A stretch of 64,000 nucleotides of DNA. It comes from Rhea pennata. Taxonomy: Eukaryota; Chordata; Aves; Rheiformes; Rheidae. Shown in pieces: positions 48,791 to 61,830 of the stretch (the first letter of the stretch is position 1; each line of letters opens with the position of its first letter). The notes beneath the pieces were generated by a model. That model saw only the letters and a list, made by a program, of their open reading frames with translations. It searched no databases and was not told the origin of the DNA. The stretch spans positions 123,274,602 to 123,338,601 of the forward strand of contig NC_084665.1 of assembly GCF_028389875.1 (NCBI RefSeq), written 5' to 3'. The translations under genes were made by a program, and so were the position numbers.

Positions 48791-49149
48791 CTCACCTCCC
48801 CCCCCCCGCCACCTCCTCGCCCCACCGCACCGCACCGCACCGCCGGGGGCACCGCGACCCCGAGGGAGGGAAGCTTTGCCGCACACCGGCGCCGAGGACA
48901 CGAGCCGCTGCCGGCTCCTACAGCTCCCCGCGCGCCGCGGCGAGCGGAGGCCGCGTCCCACCTGCCGCCGCCGCCGCCCACACCGGTAACGGCCGCGCGG
49001 CGCGAGGGGCAGCGGGCAGGCAGCAGCCCCCGGGGGCGGGGGAGGCGGGGCCAGCGCGCTCCTCGGGTTCTCATTGGTGGACACCGCACGCTCGTCTGGG
49101 CGGAGCGCCTCGCTGATTGGGTAGCGCCGGCTCCCTCCCCGCCGCCTCC

Positions 49150-49275
49150 TCCGCCACCTTCGCCTCAGCGGCGCGAGCAGGGCGAGAGGCGCGGGGCCAG
49201 CGGCGGCGGCGGCGCTGTCCTCGGGGCTCGGCGGGAGGCGCAGCGGGGCGCCGGGCGCGCGAGCCGCGGGAGCAG
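49150..49275 (+). other. RCAN2: RCAN2 non-coding exon 1 (probable)
   Basis: GC-rich exon ending GGGAGCAG|gtaagg at 49275. It contains no ATG. Spliced to 58395 it leaves GGA before the ATG, placing G at -3. The 5' limit is estimated only. Confidence 0.6.
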
Positions 49276-49510
49276 GTAAGGCCAAGGCTAACGCTAAGGC
49301 TGCGGCCAAGGCTGCCGGCGGGCTCCTTGCCCGGCGGGGCCGCGCGGGTGCAGCCCTGCCCCGCCCTGCCCCGCCCCGCCGACCTCGCCGCCGGGTGCCC
49401 CTGCGGCGCGGCCGCGCCGGGGTTGTGTAACGGCCCCCGCCGCCCTTCCCGGCCCCCGCCTGCGCCTCGGCGCTCGTTCCCGCGGCGAGCTCGGGGCTTG
49501 AGGGGCGAGC

Positions 49511-49580
49511 CCTGCCCTGCCCTGCCCTGCCCTGCCCTGCCCTGCCCTGCCCTGCCCTGCCCTGCCCTGCCCTGCCCTGC
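49511..49580. repeat. (CCTGC)14 pentamer microsatellite
   Basis: Fourteen uninterrupted 5-bp units, 235 bp downstream of the exon 1 donor. The minus strand is a run of GGG triplets separated by CA, i.e. G-quadruplex-forming with 2-nt loops. A related imperfect CCCTGCCCCG stretch lies at about 49357-49380. Confidence 0.97.
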
Positions 49581-52500
49581 CGCGGGGGGTCGGCGCCGCG
49601 GGCGCGGCCCCGCGTGGCGGTTGGAAGCGGCCGTTGGGCGCGGAGGGGCGGCGCGCGGCGGGTAACGGACGCGGCGCGGGGGCCGGTGCGCGGCATTGCC
49701 CGGGAACCGCGGGGAGGTCGCCGGAGTTACCGCTATGTCCCGCGCCGGTCTGGCTTGGTCCTGAGTTAACAGGTAGTTCACCGGACCTGGTGTGGTGTTC
49801 TTCCCGTCCTCGATAAAATTCTTCCCTAAAAAAGTACTGTGGTCCGTTCGTTTCTGAGCAGTTCATAAACTACAGCTCAGGCAGAACTACAAACTCATCG
49901 CAGTGAGTAAGGGCAGATATATATATTTTTTTCTGTAAATTGTCAGCTCTGTTAACTGGTATAGAGTTGTATAGAGGTGCTCTCGTTAAACTGCTGAGAG
50001 GGAGTCGACAGCTATGTAGTTTGTCTGTTCTCTTCCAAATAGTCTAGTGTGCATTCAGATCCCATGGCTTAGTTTGTCATTATTTCTATTTCAAATATTT
50101 GTCGTTGCATTGATGTCCTTAGTGCTGTTTAGGATGTAAACTACTCTCATGCACTAGCAGCAAGACCTTTTCAAGAAAATATTTACATTTTATTTCAATT
50201 TATAACAAAAGTTCTATAGCCATTTAATGGACTTCATAGTCTGATTGGATTTTCTTTGTCTGTTCTGGGGGAAAAAAATTATATCTTCATCATTTGGTTT
50301 TTAAAAAATTCAGTATAGATACAGCATTCCTAAACTTCTGGTCTCATAAAGTGATGTGTATGTTCTACTTCTAGGCAGTTTTCTGTTGGCATGATTGTTG
50401 GGCTTATTTTTGCCCTGCTGTGTTTATGGTGTTTAAATATCTTCTAGGAATTAAGCAATATGAACAGCACCTACTGCATGTGGTTCTAACATCTGTGGTT
50501 TCTTCCTTTCCATATTGTTTGGGGGGGAAAAAAAGGAAAATAGGACTTAATAAGAATTGGGTATGGTCATAATTTTATGTTACAAGCTGAAGGGTTGATA
50601 AATGAGGTTTTTCATGGAACCCTGCATGAGGTAACAGATATAGTACTACAGTGTCAGTAGCTTTCAGTAGCTTTTGGCTATGTGCTGGTTTTAGTACTGG
50701 CTTTTAGTACAGTGTAGCATAGAGGGCCAAGTGAAGGTGATCAGAAAGTTTATTCTATTTTCTTTGGAGTTTTTTTTTTAAGTTTTTTAAAAAATATCCT
50801 AATGTTAGTTTAATGGTTGATTAAGCAATGCACATATTCCTCGTTTTAAGAGTAGCATGTTAAAATCGTCTTGCCTGACACTGATTCTCCAAAGCATCAT
50901 CTCTCTATTATGGAATGGGTCTGGACCCTGACTTCAGTAGAGTTCAGCACCAAGTTCAGGACCTGGCTTGTGTGCCCTGTAGCTGGAGGTACAGATTATT
51001 TAGCGGACCCATGCCCATACTGGTCAAATGCTAGAGCCCCAGCGTGGGAGGCACACTTGAACCATTTGAACAATATGCAGGTCTTGAACAGTTTGAGCTG
51101 GCCAGCCCTGCTTTAGATGAATAAAACTGAATAGCCCCTTTGGATGTTAAAAGCTTCCAAAAATAGTTGCAAAGGCTCAGCTAAATTTAATACAGCTAGA
51201 ATGTCAGTGGAAAGGATTAGAACATTTGGGATTTGCACCAGTTAGCATAAAAAAAAAAAAGAAAAAGAAAATTCTTCCTCATCTTAAAACTCTTACTTCT
51301 ATAAGAGGAATATTGGAGACTGATTAGGTTAGTGCCATACAAAACTAGTGCAAAGTTGAAATGTTAGTGGACTTCCCTGTGCCAGTAATTTTTATTGCTG
51401 TGTGCAGAAAGAGTCATTGTCCAGGTGAGGAATGCAGAGGAGAAGATTAAGGAAAAAGATGAATATAGATTAGTATAGCAGCTTTCTAGGTTGGAACAGT
51501 TCATTAACTTTGTCATGTGAGGTCTCTCTGCTCTTTCTAATGAAGTAAAATGTCTTTAAGTCTGTGGGAGCTCTCTGTAGTGAAGAACCAGCACCTTATA
51601 AAAACAATACCCATCACCAGTATTCTTTTTATGGGATAGAATGAAATTTTGGTAGGTTGTTAGCGTTGGAACTTCCCTATTACACTCGAGCCTTCTGCCA
51701 AAGTCATCTGTGTGGGTTTAACTGACTTCAACAGGACCTGCATACTTAGACCAACACTACATAAATTGGTAACTGCTTTCATTAAGTCGGTGACTATTTT
51801 AAGTAAAAATGACTTTTTTCAGGGAAAAAAACTTTTTTTTGATGTTTTTTTTTTGTTCTGTTTGAGTTAAAGGTAGAACTTACTTTTTAGTGGTAGCAGA
51901 GGGAATTTTTGCTCTTGTTCTGGACCCTTCTAGGAAAACACCCATAATGTTTTTTTCCTTTATTTTTTTTCCCAAGCTTTCTTAATTTCTGTGGATTACT
52001 GTTTCTAGGAGGTTTGCACTCAGGACTCGGTAATACTTTTAGTTTATAGTGATTATATTTAAAGCCTCTATTTGTAACATTGTTTGTTTTTTATTCTATT
52101 TTTAGTCATCTTGTTTGTCATGACTAGCAGTGCTTTAAAAAAAAATATAGTAAAAAGTTTCCAAGTGATTTGAAAAGATATATGCCTGTTTCTTGATGTC
52201 CCTGAGGGAATTTTTAAAATACTCCGAAGACAGGAAAATGGTCACTGACAAAATATCTTATTAGTTTCCATAAACACAGTGGATAAATCTATACGTAATT
52301 GATAATTAAGACACTGGTTCAGGAAAACACTTAGCACATGGTGAGCATTAGTCATGTGTTGAAGTCCAGCTTCATTCAGCAAAGTACTAAAGCTGAAGTT
52401 TTTACTTTATAGGGGTATAAATTCATAGCAAGGCATACATCATTGCACTTAAAATTTTACACTAGAAGATCAATTTTTTGATAAAACAGCCCTACAAATA

Positions 52501-55180
52501 GAATTTTCAGTAGGCTATTATGATCTGTTAGTAAATTTTGGCAATTAACGAAAAACAGAGCTACAGCTTTTTGCTGGTCTCTATTAAATTAATTAGAGGT
52601 GCACTGCCTCTAAATAGTAGTAGTTATGATATCAGAATGAACACAACTCTCATCAATAATTTGTACAGAGCTTTCAGCTACAGCATCTACACAGTTGAAC
52701 ACACTTGATGTTTCTGAGCTATCCAAAATGGGAAGTTCTTGCATCCTTTGACCACAGGAGGAAGAATTTGAAATGGCTTAGCTTCATGTGAAGTAATGCA
52801 ATTGTACGTACACAAAGAAATAAGAGATTGAAGACAAGGTGTGGAAAAGTAGTGGCTGCTATGATGTTTCAAGAGTTAAAAGACTAGTACTGCAATTTTT
52901 GGTGCACTCCTATTCTCTGGGTAATGTATTTTCTGACCTAAAAGTTTAGGGTTAAAATCCTAGACCAAAATTAAAAAAACAACATGTAGAGGAACACAGA
53001 TTATTTATGGGGAGCTTGATTTACAGGGAATAAATTGAGATGGCAAGGAATCGGCATTAGCTGGATGTTATATGAGCTTGGATGCAGGTTTGTTTCTGTC
53101 TTGGTATCTCAGACTTCTGGAGAGAATAGTCCTGTGGAGTTTACGAGGGTGGTCCCATTTTAAGGTCTTGCAGACTGAGTTTAGCACAAGTGTTGGTGCT
53201 AGAGGATTCCTTAGCTTTATTGGATTATTTTTTATGGAATTGCTTTTTTTCCCCTAAATTCTGTATGCCAGTTTCTGTTATTTTAAGAATATGAAAGCTT
53301 TCCTGATTTGCAGATGGAGGAGCAATCAAATTAATTTGAACTCGTTACCTGTCAGAAGTAGGATGAGTTTGGTTTATCTTTATTTGGATGACTTTTCATG
53401 CTTTGTTGACAATATAAAAGGGACTGTAGGAGGTAATAAACTTATTTTGCCAAAAACTATGAAAAGGATCTTTAATCTAAATAGAAATTGGACTGAATAA
53501 TGGTATTGCATCTATAGCTACATATAAAATGACTTTTAATTGTGTCTACTTTATATGGCAATCTGTTTCATAGAGCAATTCATTCTTAATCATGTGTAAT
53601 CCAAGAATTTTGAAATGTCCACTTCTTTGTTCTAAATTAGTAGAATAATTGGAAAGGAACTGTTTTGACAGAGCATTGTCTGAAATGACTGAGTAAAAAA
53701 ATTTCTTAAAAAAAAAAAAAAAAAAAGAAAAGGCTAAACCCCTCCACCATAAAAAAGAAAATAAAACTTTTGATAGATATAACGAAGAATTTAACGTTAG
53801 AATTTAATACCTGTAACATTTTTTCATATAAAAATAGGGATCCTAGCTCATGATTAGTTTTTGAAAATGTTGGTTAGGTTGTTGGTTATTATGTTCTTGA
53901 AAAGAAGAAATCACCATATTAGAGGTTATGAAGCTCATGGAGACCTGTGAAAGCTCAGACTGTAGCTTCATGAATGCTTTGAGGAGATTAGTCACTGAAA
54001 GATGCGATCATAGTCTTTGCTCTTCCATTCACAGACTTTGGTCTTCTATTTTTCGCTGCTGTTACAAGCCTTTATGTAACCATGAAGTGAATCAGATCAG
54101 CTATCCTAAGAAGTTGAAGCTAAACATCTTTTTTTACTGACCCAGACTAAGGAAGCTTTTTCATTTAACTGGATCAGTTCACTGGTCTGATTTATAGCAT
54201 GGCCACACAAATACTTTGTCCAATGCAAAATGTAGCCTGGGACCTCTCTCCACATAAGTGGCAGGTGTTGGAAGTGAGTGACCTAAGGTATGTGACAGAT
54301 TATGTTGCATCTTTCAGCAGAAGTGCTAGTTTGTCCAGTAAAGAATCTGAATTTACAGGCCAAGGTTTTGAAGTGTGCTAGCAGATAATGTGGTTGATTC
54401 AAATATGTTTGTATGTGCTGACTGTTACTGAGCTCAGGCTCAGATGTTTTTTCTTTTGGGGAGCACGAATGTGTCTGATCAGTGAGACTTTCATTTTAAC
54501 TGTACTGCTGTACTGGGTGCTATGTAGTACATAGCGAAGTAAAGCCTGTGAGCAAGGGCTATGCACTAGTTTTTCTGTGCAGATGTCTTTAATAATTGTG
54601 TGGGTCCCATTTTTCATTGAGCAGGGGGTGTAATAATCAGGGTTTTGCAAGTTGACTTGCTGGTAGAGGGAAAATTGATTTGGATTTAAGGTGTATCTCA
54701 AGAGCAGATGATGTGCACATGTACAATCCCCCACCCTCCCAAGTCTTGAGATGATCAGAAGGCATACAAGTTTCAGTGACTTAGAAAAGTTGGCCTGTGG
54801 CCAATACCCAAGTCCCACTGAGCAAAGCTGCCTCAGGAACTGATCAAAACAAGGAACAAAATTTCCTGTTACTTAAAGAATTCCAACCGAGCAAAAATAG
54901 TATTGCATAATGTATCTTAAGAGCATTTGTCAACCTGCAGTCTCAGATGGAAGTCTGTATGTTGCAGAAGCACCTGCGATATAGTATGTTCGCTGCCTCT
55001 TAGTCTGTATTGTCAGATAAGATAGTTAAAATCTCATAATTCAAAATTCAGTTCTTACTGTTTTGGTACTTGCCATAGTGGTTTTAGCTGGTTCAAAATA
55101 GGACCCCTCCCACACACACACACTTTCCTCACTATTTGGAATCTTATGATATGGTTCTTCCAGGAAATAAAAATTTTATA

Positions 55181-55236
55181 ATAGTATATATAGTAATATA
55201 GTATATAGTAATGTGTGTGTATATGTATGTATATAG
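55181..55236. repeat. TA/TG-rich imperfect microsatellite
   Basis: Repeated AGTATATAGTAAT words followed by TGTGTG and TATGTA. Confidence 0.85.
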
Positions 55237-56685
55237 TTTACTGAAGAAGAATCCTGTAGGCTTTTCTGACTTCTGGCTATATGTTGACTTCTCTTTGCAC
55301 CCTAACAGGTTTGGTATGCATTGAGGAGCAGAATGCATGAAACTGGCTGCCATGAAGTCATTTTTAACATTATTATCAAACTGCTCAGTGGAAGTGAAGC
55401 TTATTCATTTTACTAAGGAGTGCAGCTTAAGAAATCAGCTGATATAATTAGAGATACGTCATTGATTTGTTTTCCATATGTATTACATCTATTGCTGTAG
55501 TGTGGCTTTAGGTTCCATTAAGGTAGCAGGTTTCTGTCTAGCTGTTTACCTGAATGATTTGTGCAGGTAGTGTGGTGTGGATGGGTGGGTTTGTGTGGTG
55601 GGTTTTTCCTCTTCCTTTTCAAAGAAAGAGTAATGAAGACTTTTCTCTCCTCACTAGAATTCCTAGTGAGTGAATTCATATTCGGGAGCTTCATAAAACT
55701 TTTGACCATTAGCTCATATGTTCTTTACCCTTTTGAGTCATTGTGACATAAAGTTGCCCTTGAAACTCCCCTCTCTGCTGAGTAGACTTTTCTGGTTTAA
55801 TACTTATCTGTGGGGGAAAACTTTGCCTAGTGTGAAAACGTGATATTGAGTATTTTCAGTTTGCCTGTTCTGAATGGAATACTTCATACCCAGCTCTGCC
55901 ATGTGAGTTATATTTTGCAACATTGGACTTGTGGTTTATTTTCATAAACATAAAAACAATGAATCTAATCTTGCTACAGGCTAGACATGATGGCAAACAA
56001 ACTTAGAGATGATTGTATTTGGAGTGGATGATCTATTAACATTTTTTGCTAAAACTGTGATGTATTCTGAACTTTTCTTCTTCTACAGCAGTGTTTATTG
56101 TGAAGATTTCTTTATAGTACTTAACCTGGGTGTGTTTACACTGAGATGTACAGTATACTTTACATTTCAATGAGGCTTAAATGAGTTGGTTTAAATGTCT
56201 GAAGGAGTATTGCCATGGCATTGAGTTCTGATGGGCTAATACATACTGCTAAGTTTAGCCATCTTCTCCACCATTTTTTTTTCCTCCACTGTCAGAACTA
56301 AATATCTGAACTGTAGTTAATTGGAGATACTTGTGCTGATGTCAGACTGAGTTGGCAAAGACATTACTCAGTATTTGAGAGTCTAAAACCTGTCATCAGG
56401 ATAAAGAGCTGGTTAGCTTGAGGCTTTCATATTACACATGCTTACTTACAGTGCTGCAGCTCTGTCATACATTCAACATTCTGGTTTGCTTTAAACCCTT
56501 TCTCTTCCTCCCCCACATATACATGCCTGGAATACAGGACTAGGAAACTTCTTTTTAGCTCTCTGTAATGTATTTTAGTACCTGGAAATGGAGGGCAGCT
56601 AAGATCTTGTGACCTAGCAGCTCTCCACAGATCATTGTATGCCCTATGGGTGGTATTGCTGTACAGCTTTCAATGGATATGCGAC

Positions 56686-56770
56686 AGATCAGCTCTGGGG
56701 CAGGTCCTGAAAAACCCGGTCTGACTGTGGGGGTTGGACTAGGTGACCTATGCAGGTACCTTCCAGCCTT
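56686..56770 (+). mobile_element. CR1 LINE 3' end fragment
   Basis: GGTTGGACTAGGTGACCTAT and AGGTACCTTCCAGCCTT match the CR1 3' terminal consensus in sense orientation. The octamer tail is missing. Confidence 0.8.
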
Positions 56771-57515
56771 GATGCCCTGGTTAATGCTGGCTAATCAATC
56801 AGTCTTTATCAGGTGATCCGAGAGTGTACTAAGAGTGGATCTGGTAGTACTGCTCCAAAACTGATACTTTTGAGTGTGCTCTTGGTTTGTTTTCTTTAAA
56901 ATTTAATTCACTAGCCGTGAGACTTCAGCAGTAATGTTTACTGGCGTCTCTGTAACGCAAGGTTGTGGAATGAGGCACTCTATCTGCCAAGCATCATGTC
57001 AGAGCTGCAGTAGAAATGAGGTTATGTAAAAGGCACAGGCATGGTAAATTAGATCCATAATTTCACATTGCTTTACGGAGATTAAGTCTAAATAAGACAT
57101 ATGGTTTAATTTTGGACACTGTTTAGCCCTGACAGCTTTAGTTGAACCAGTATGTACAAGTATTAATAGGGAATGGCAAGTATGCAGTAGAGCAAGGGCA
57201 AATAAAAAAAAAAATGAACACACTAGTTATAATTCTCTAACCACTTTAAGAGGAAAATAAGTCAATGATTGCATATTGTGAATTCCCTTATATGTTTATG
57301 CAATAATTATTCTTCTGCATAACTTCTCTAGAGCTCCAATAAGTTGATCAGAAGTTAATGTCCAGTATACCTATAGCAGGGACTATCTATGCTAGCCATG
57401 AGAAATAGCTGAATTAGTACAAACGAATACACTGATGATTAATTGGGACCTTTCCTTAATCCCTTTGGCTGTGGTATGAGGCTTACTCTCGTACCCACAG
57501 CAGGGATAGTGTTTG

Positions 57516-57545
57516 ATGTATGAGCCTGTTATGTATGAGCCTGTT
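57516..57545. repeat. 15-bp perfect tandem duplication
   Basis: ATGTATGAGCCTGTT occurs twice in direct succession. Confidence 0.95.
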
Positions 57546-57803
57546 ACTTCTGTGTCCTTCAGTGACTCTAGAACTATCTTTCTACTCTGATGGATTTGGG
57601 TTAAAGCCTCCAAAATCAGCTGGGTTTTTTTTTTTTTTTTTCTTTTAAGAGGGGGATGAGGATCAACACTTAGTTCTGCTATTCCTTAGATCATTTTTTT
57701 TTGTTGTTTGCTTCCTGATATCGTTAAAATTCAAACAAAGAAACTGCTAATGGGCATAGATAAAAGGGCACATTCTGCTCTTGAACTAAGGAACTAGTTG
57801 GTT

Positions 57804-57804
<1 letters not shown>

Positions 57805-57838
<34 letters not shown>
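57805..57838. repeat. Poly-T tract (34 T)
   Basis: Uninterrupted T run inside RCAN2 intron 1. Confidence 0.97.
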
Positions 57839-57839
<1 letters not shown>

Positions 57840-58301
57840 TGATGATGAAGTGTCTTAGTAGTACTGCTCTTCAATCTTTGATGCTGCTTTTCAAAAGGGT
57901 CGGCTTTTTGCTTTAAGTTGAAGCTTGATACAATTTTCAAAGCTATTTTCATGTTGTCATCAAGTGCATGATAGTTTCTCTTTAAGCTGACTGGAAACTC
58001 AGTTTGCCTTCCCAAGAGCAAACATGACTATCTCTTAAGTCCAGTTGCAACATAATATTTTCTTTTAGAGCAAAAGGGATTAAAGTCATGACACTCTTCT
58101 AGATGTGTTGAGCAGCTTGTGCTGATATGATTAGGTCTTTTCAGTGCTAATAGTTGGAACTAAAGGAAAGTTCTTATTGAGCTCTGTGAAACTGGTATTA
58201 GTGCCTTGTTTCTGAGGTCAATCATTGCCTTAAAATAGTATGAAATACATTAATTACCTACAAATTAAGGTCCTGAACTAAGAATTTCTGGGTCGATTTT
58301 C

Positions 58302-58341
58302 ATGTGTGTGTATGTGTGTGTATGTGTGTGTATGTGTGTGT
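58302..58341. repeat. (TATGTGTGTG) decamer repeat beside the RCAN2 acceptor
   Basis: Four units of TATGTGTGTG (the first begins CATG), ending about 53 nt before the exon acceptor and followed by ATCTATCTATATT. Confidence 0.95.
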
Positions 58342-58394
58342 ATCTATCTATATTAAGTTTAGTGTAATTGTGTTTCTCTCTCCTATGCTGATAG

Positions 58395-58621
58395 GAATGA
58401 GGGGAGACTCCTACTTCTTTGAAATGCGAGGCCTCAGTCACTATGGCTGCATCGCAGAGGATGGAGGACAGTTCTTAATCTATTCCATAGATGGAAACAG
58501 CAATTTAAAGAGATGTTTTGCAGAGGAAGATTTTCATGAAATAATTGACTTCAACGATCTCCCAAACTCTCTATTTGCTTGTAATGTTCACCAGTCTGTG
58601 TTTGAAGGAGAGGACAGTAAG
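58395..58621 (+). CDS. RCAN2: RCAN2 first coding exon (regulator of calcineurin 2)
   Basis: RCAN2 binds calcineurin and modulates NFAT signalling in the cytosol (family knowledge). The acceptor is ctgatag|GA; the ATG at 58397 gives 75 codons ending in phase 0 at AAG|gtcagt. The product starts MRGDSYFFEMRGLSHYGCIA and ends NDLPNSLFACNVHQSVFEGE then DSK. The end matches the RCAN N-terminal pattern DLPxxLxAC...VF (RCAN1 has DLPSATIAC). The next expected exon (KFEGLFRTYD) lies beyond the right edge. The start MRGDSYF agrees with the long RCAN2 isoform as I recall it. Identity also rests on synteny and orientation. Confidence 0.88.
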
Positions 58622-61600
58622 GTCAGTTTCTGTACTTCCATTGTAAGATAAACATATACTTTTATTATGTTTGTGTCTCTTTAAAATTGCAATGTTTAGA
58701 TGTTTGTCATTTGAAAAGAAACTGGATCAGAGATTTCTTGCTGCCTTAAGGTATGTGACTACACTTTGCCATGTTCATTTCAACAACTTAAGCCTATTCA
58801 CCTACACCTATTCACATACAATGAACAAAATGTGGTTTTTTTTTTTTCCTTGCATTTGCAAAATACTGAAGTTTGCATATGTGTCTCCATAGCAACCATA
58901 GTTACAGTCATGATGGAGGCTGCAAAGTTAGCACATGAAAGAAAGTTTATCTTGCTTGCTGATCAGGTATCACTGATGGGAGGCTGCCTTTCTTGTGTGT
59001 GTTTGTGGGTTTTTTTCCCAAATGTTTTAAATAATATTCTGAAATAATGTTGTACTTGGAAAACCTAAGATGAGTGCTGATGAGAACAAAGAAAAGAGGA
59101 AAAAGGATCAACGATTTGAGAACTGTTTCTTAGCATGGTTTTGATTGATTTATTTTTTTAGATGGAGTTGTCAATATAAAACTGATAGTTTGGGGCTTTG
59201 AAATTAGACTAGGCTAATTGCTACAGGTACATGTGAGGCTACTTAAATATCTTACCTGGAATTTTCAATTTGGAAACAAGTTGGCAACAGTAAAGATGGG
59301 CTTGGGTTTTGGCTGGAATTACCTGAGAACATGTCCAGATAAAACTGTAGATCAGATTCACTGAGACTGAAATGTGGCCAAGATGGACAAAGGGCTGCTT
59401 TGATGGTGAGGGAAGTTACCAGATCAAAGGATCCTAATTCCTAATATTCCTAATTCCAGTGAAATGACCTCTAAAGCTGTGGAAGTGAAATTGCTTGCAA
59501 CATTTGTTCAGATGGTGGTTTCTTTGCATCTTTTAATAAAGGTAATGATGTTTTGTGTATGTTGAAGTAGCAGAGATTAAAAGAATCATTGATGTCTCTT
59601 CCAGTGAAGAAAACTGAGTACAATGTTTCAAGTATCACAGCACTAAGTCAAATGATCATATTTACAGAGGAAAATCCTATACCCCAAATTCCTATCTTGG
59701 AAAACTGTGCAGTATCGTGTTTAAGTTCTTTTGCTAGTAAGTCTCATTTTTGTTGTGCTATTTTTGTGGACTTATATCGCCCATCTAGCAATGAAGTTGA
59801 AGGTGTTTGTTACTTCAGTGGTTTGGGAACATCTTCATAAATATTTCTAGCATTAAAAGGATGTGAAAATACAGTTCTAAAAGAAGACCTACAAAGGTGT
59901 CCTAAGAATTAGAGAATCTCTTAACTCTGCAAAAAATTTATTCACACTTGCTCCAGATATTTCTCTTTTGAGAACTGTATTCTAGTGTTTTAGCTGATGG
60001 CTTAGCTAAAAAATGGGATGGACCATTATGTAACTTAATGGGGTATCAGTCCCTAAAGACTTACAGGACCTAAGGATAGGGTGTCTCAAGAATAGCAGTT
60101 GACCTGTGGAGCTGCATATGCTATTCCATATACATGTCCATAAACAACCTATCAATGAAATGGATTTTCAAACAACTCTGTTCGCAAGTAAGTAGTTACT
60201 CCTGTAAGTCCATATTCAACAAGGTGGGATTATTTTCAGATGTCTCATTAAAACCAACACTGGACCTGGGGAGCTGACTGTGACTTTTATTACTCTTGTA
60301 AAACAAATGTTTGTGTTTCCAGTTGATTTGTACTCATGATCTCTTCTATTATTAACTGTTGCTGCAGGGTAAGACCACACATGATTTCAATATAAAACGT
60401 TATCATGTTACCAATCTTAAGTTAAAACCTCAAGACAGTTGCAATTAACAAATGATGCTAGCAGAATCACATCTTCAAATGCATATTGATCCAATGTACA
60501 CACTAGTCTTTAAAAAAACAACAAAAAACACTGTAATTGTTACATCTACAGTAGATTCATTGTTTTATCCATTTTGCAGAAAATAAGTTTTTTGCAATGT
60601 AACTTTGTCTTTGCTTTTCCTGACCTGTGATTTCTAAAGGAAATTGGAGGCATGCTTGGTTCAGAAGTTACTTGCAACTAGTAGAGAAAGCCAGGGAAAC
60701 TTGTGAGCGTAAATGGATGTTTTGATTTGATGTATGAACTTGCTGCATAAATAATATTTAAATATCTAAATGTCTGAGTGACTGCAGCATACAACAACAT
60801 TAATGTCATGAATTCAGTCTGACAGCTTTAAAGTTATGTTACTGAAGTGCCTCAGAGGCTGAATTGTCAAGTTATATTTTTCATTTTTCTTTTTTTAACA
60901 CACAGATATCTAAGCAGGACACTCAAAGATGGGCATTTCAAAGCAAGTGCCTTAAAAATATAATTGTTTAAATTTGAAAGGATTTAACTACTCTGAATCA
61001 GATAGAGGATAAATTATAGTTTATGCTTGAGCACTGGCTTGAAGCAACCTTGAGGGATCGCTTGGGTTCACATCTCCCTGTACTAAGCCAGTATGCCTTG
61101 TTCTTACTGCATCTTGTATCAGATATTCCAGCAATATCACATGGTTGTGCAACCTTAAGTAGGCTTCCCTGTTGCCTACCAAAAGAGATGATGGCAGCTA
61201 TAAGGAGTTTGAAGGTCATGTATCTTGCAGACAAAGGACCTGTATCAGGTCGGGCTTGGGTTTCCTCATTGACAGCACGTTAAGGCCTCAACATAGCCAG
61301 AGGGAGTCTGAAAAGATAGGAGCTGTGAGATCTAAAGACTAGTACTGCCATTGGGTTTAAAGAAAGCTGCACAGGAGTGGCTATTTCCCTGAACTTAAAC
61401 ACTCGTAGAAGATTAGTACTAGCTATATGTGTATTTTTATACCATAACAATGAAGCATCTGTCTGAAAAAATTTTCCCTGTTGTTCAGACCTGTGTTCTT
61501 GGAAAGCAATCTCCATGTAGGTCAGGAAAATACCATGAATAGCTAGGTTGATAATATGGGCATTTGAGAGTTTGCACAGAATGGCTCAGTAGTTTTAATG

Positions 61601-61749
61601 AACTAACAGCTCACCAGTACTGAAGGGAGGTGCGCTTCCTTATTCCTGCTCTCATTATGAACAGCCTGTTTCTTCTGACCAAAACCAAAATTGTACCTTC
61701 CTTACAATGTGACTAGAAAATATTGTGCTTTTTATTTTTTAAGGAAAAA

Positions 61750-61830
61750 ACAAAGGCGTGGAGAAGTAGTGGATCCCCCCAAGATTATCCAGCAGGCTTA
61801 CAGCAAAGCTGGGATTGGATTCAACTGTTT
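61750..61830 (-). mobile_element. Possible MIR-like relic
   Basis: CCAAGATTATCCAGCAGG and CAGCAAAGCTGGGATTGGAT resemble the reverse MIR core (AAGGTCACACAGC, GCAGAGCTGGGATTCGAA). Weak. Confidence 0.35.

Larger units (their letters stand above)
48800..49760 (+). promoter_or_regulatory. RCAN2: RCAN2 CpG-island promoter
   Basis: Abrupt change from AT-rich DNA to very GC- and CpG-dense sequence. It has GC boxes (GGGGGCGGGG at about 49032-49041 and GAGGCGGGG at about 49042-49050) and two inverted CCAAT boxes (ATTGG at 49073-49077 and 49116-49120), 43 bp apart. There is no TATA box. This is a typical NF-Y/Sp1 CpG promoter. Transcription probably starts at about 49150-49200, before the first-exon donor at 49275. 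Assignment to RCAN2 rests on orientation, synteny and the coding exon downstream. Confidence 0.75.
49276..58394 (+). other. RCAN2: RCAN2 intron 1
   Basis: About 9.1 kb. After the CpG island it is AT-rich with a few simple repeats, a CR1 tail (56686-56770), a T34 tract (57805-57838) and a TG repeat next to the acceptor. Open frames such as 54399-54818 (minus) match nothing recognised. Confidence 0.75.

Noticed and set aside
48111-49279. Three overlapping plus-strand open frames of 292-363 residues rich in His, Pro, Ser and Thr
   Set aside because: They arise from the G-depleted minisatellite, which lacks stop codons in every plus-strand phase, and run into the CpG island. No domain, no conserved start, and the same repeat peptide appears in shifted frames.
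48721-49866. Minus-strand open frames with GQGRA repeats and Arg/Ala-rich tails
   Set aside because: Shadow frames of the pentamer repeat and CpG island; stop codons are rare in such GC-rich DNA.
54399-54818. 139-codon minus-strand open frame in RCAN2 intron 1
   Set aside because: Unrecognised, with no promoter or splice context.
58304-58396. Extension of the RCAN2 exon upstream through the TG repeat (MCVCVCMCVY reading)
   Set aside because: An acceptor (ctgatag) lies immediately before GAATG, and the upstream reading is only the microsatellite.
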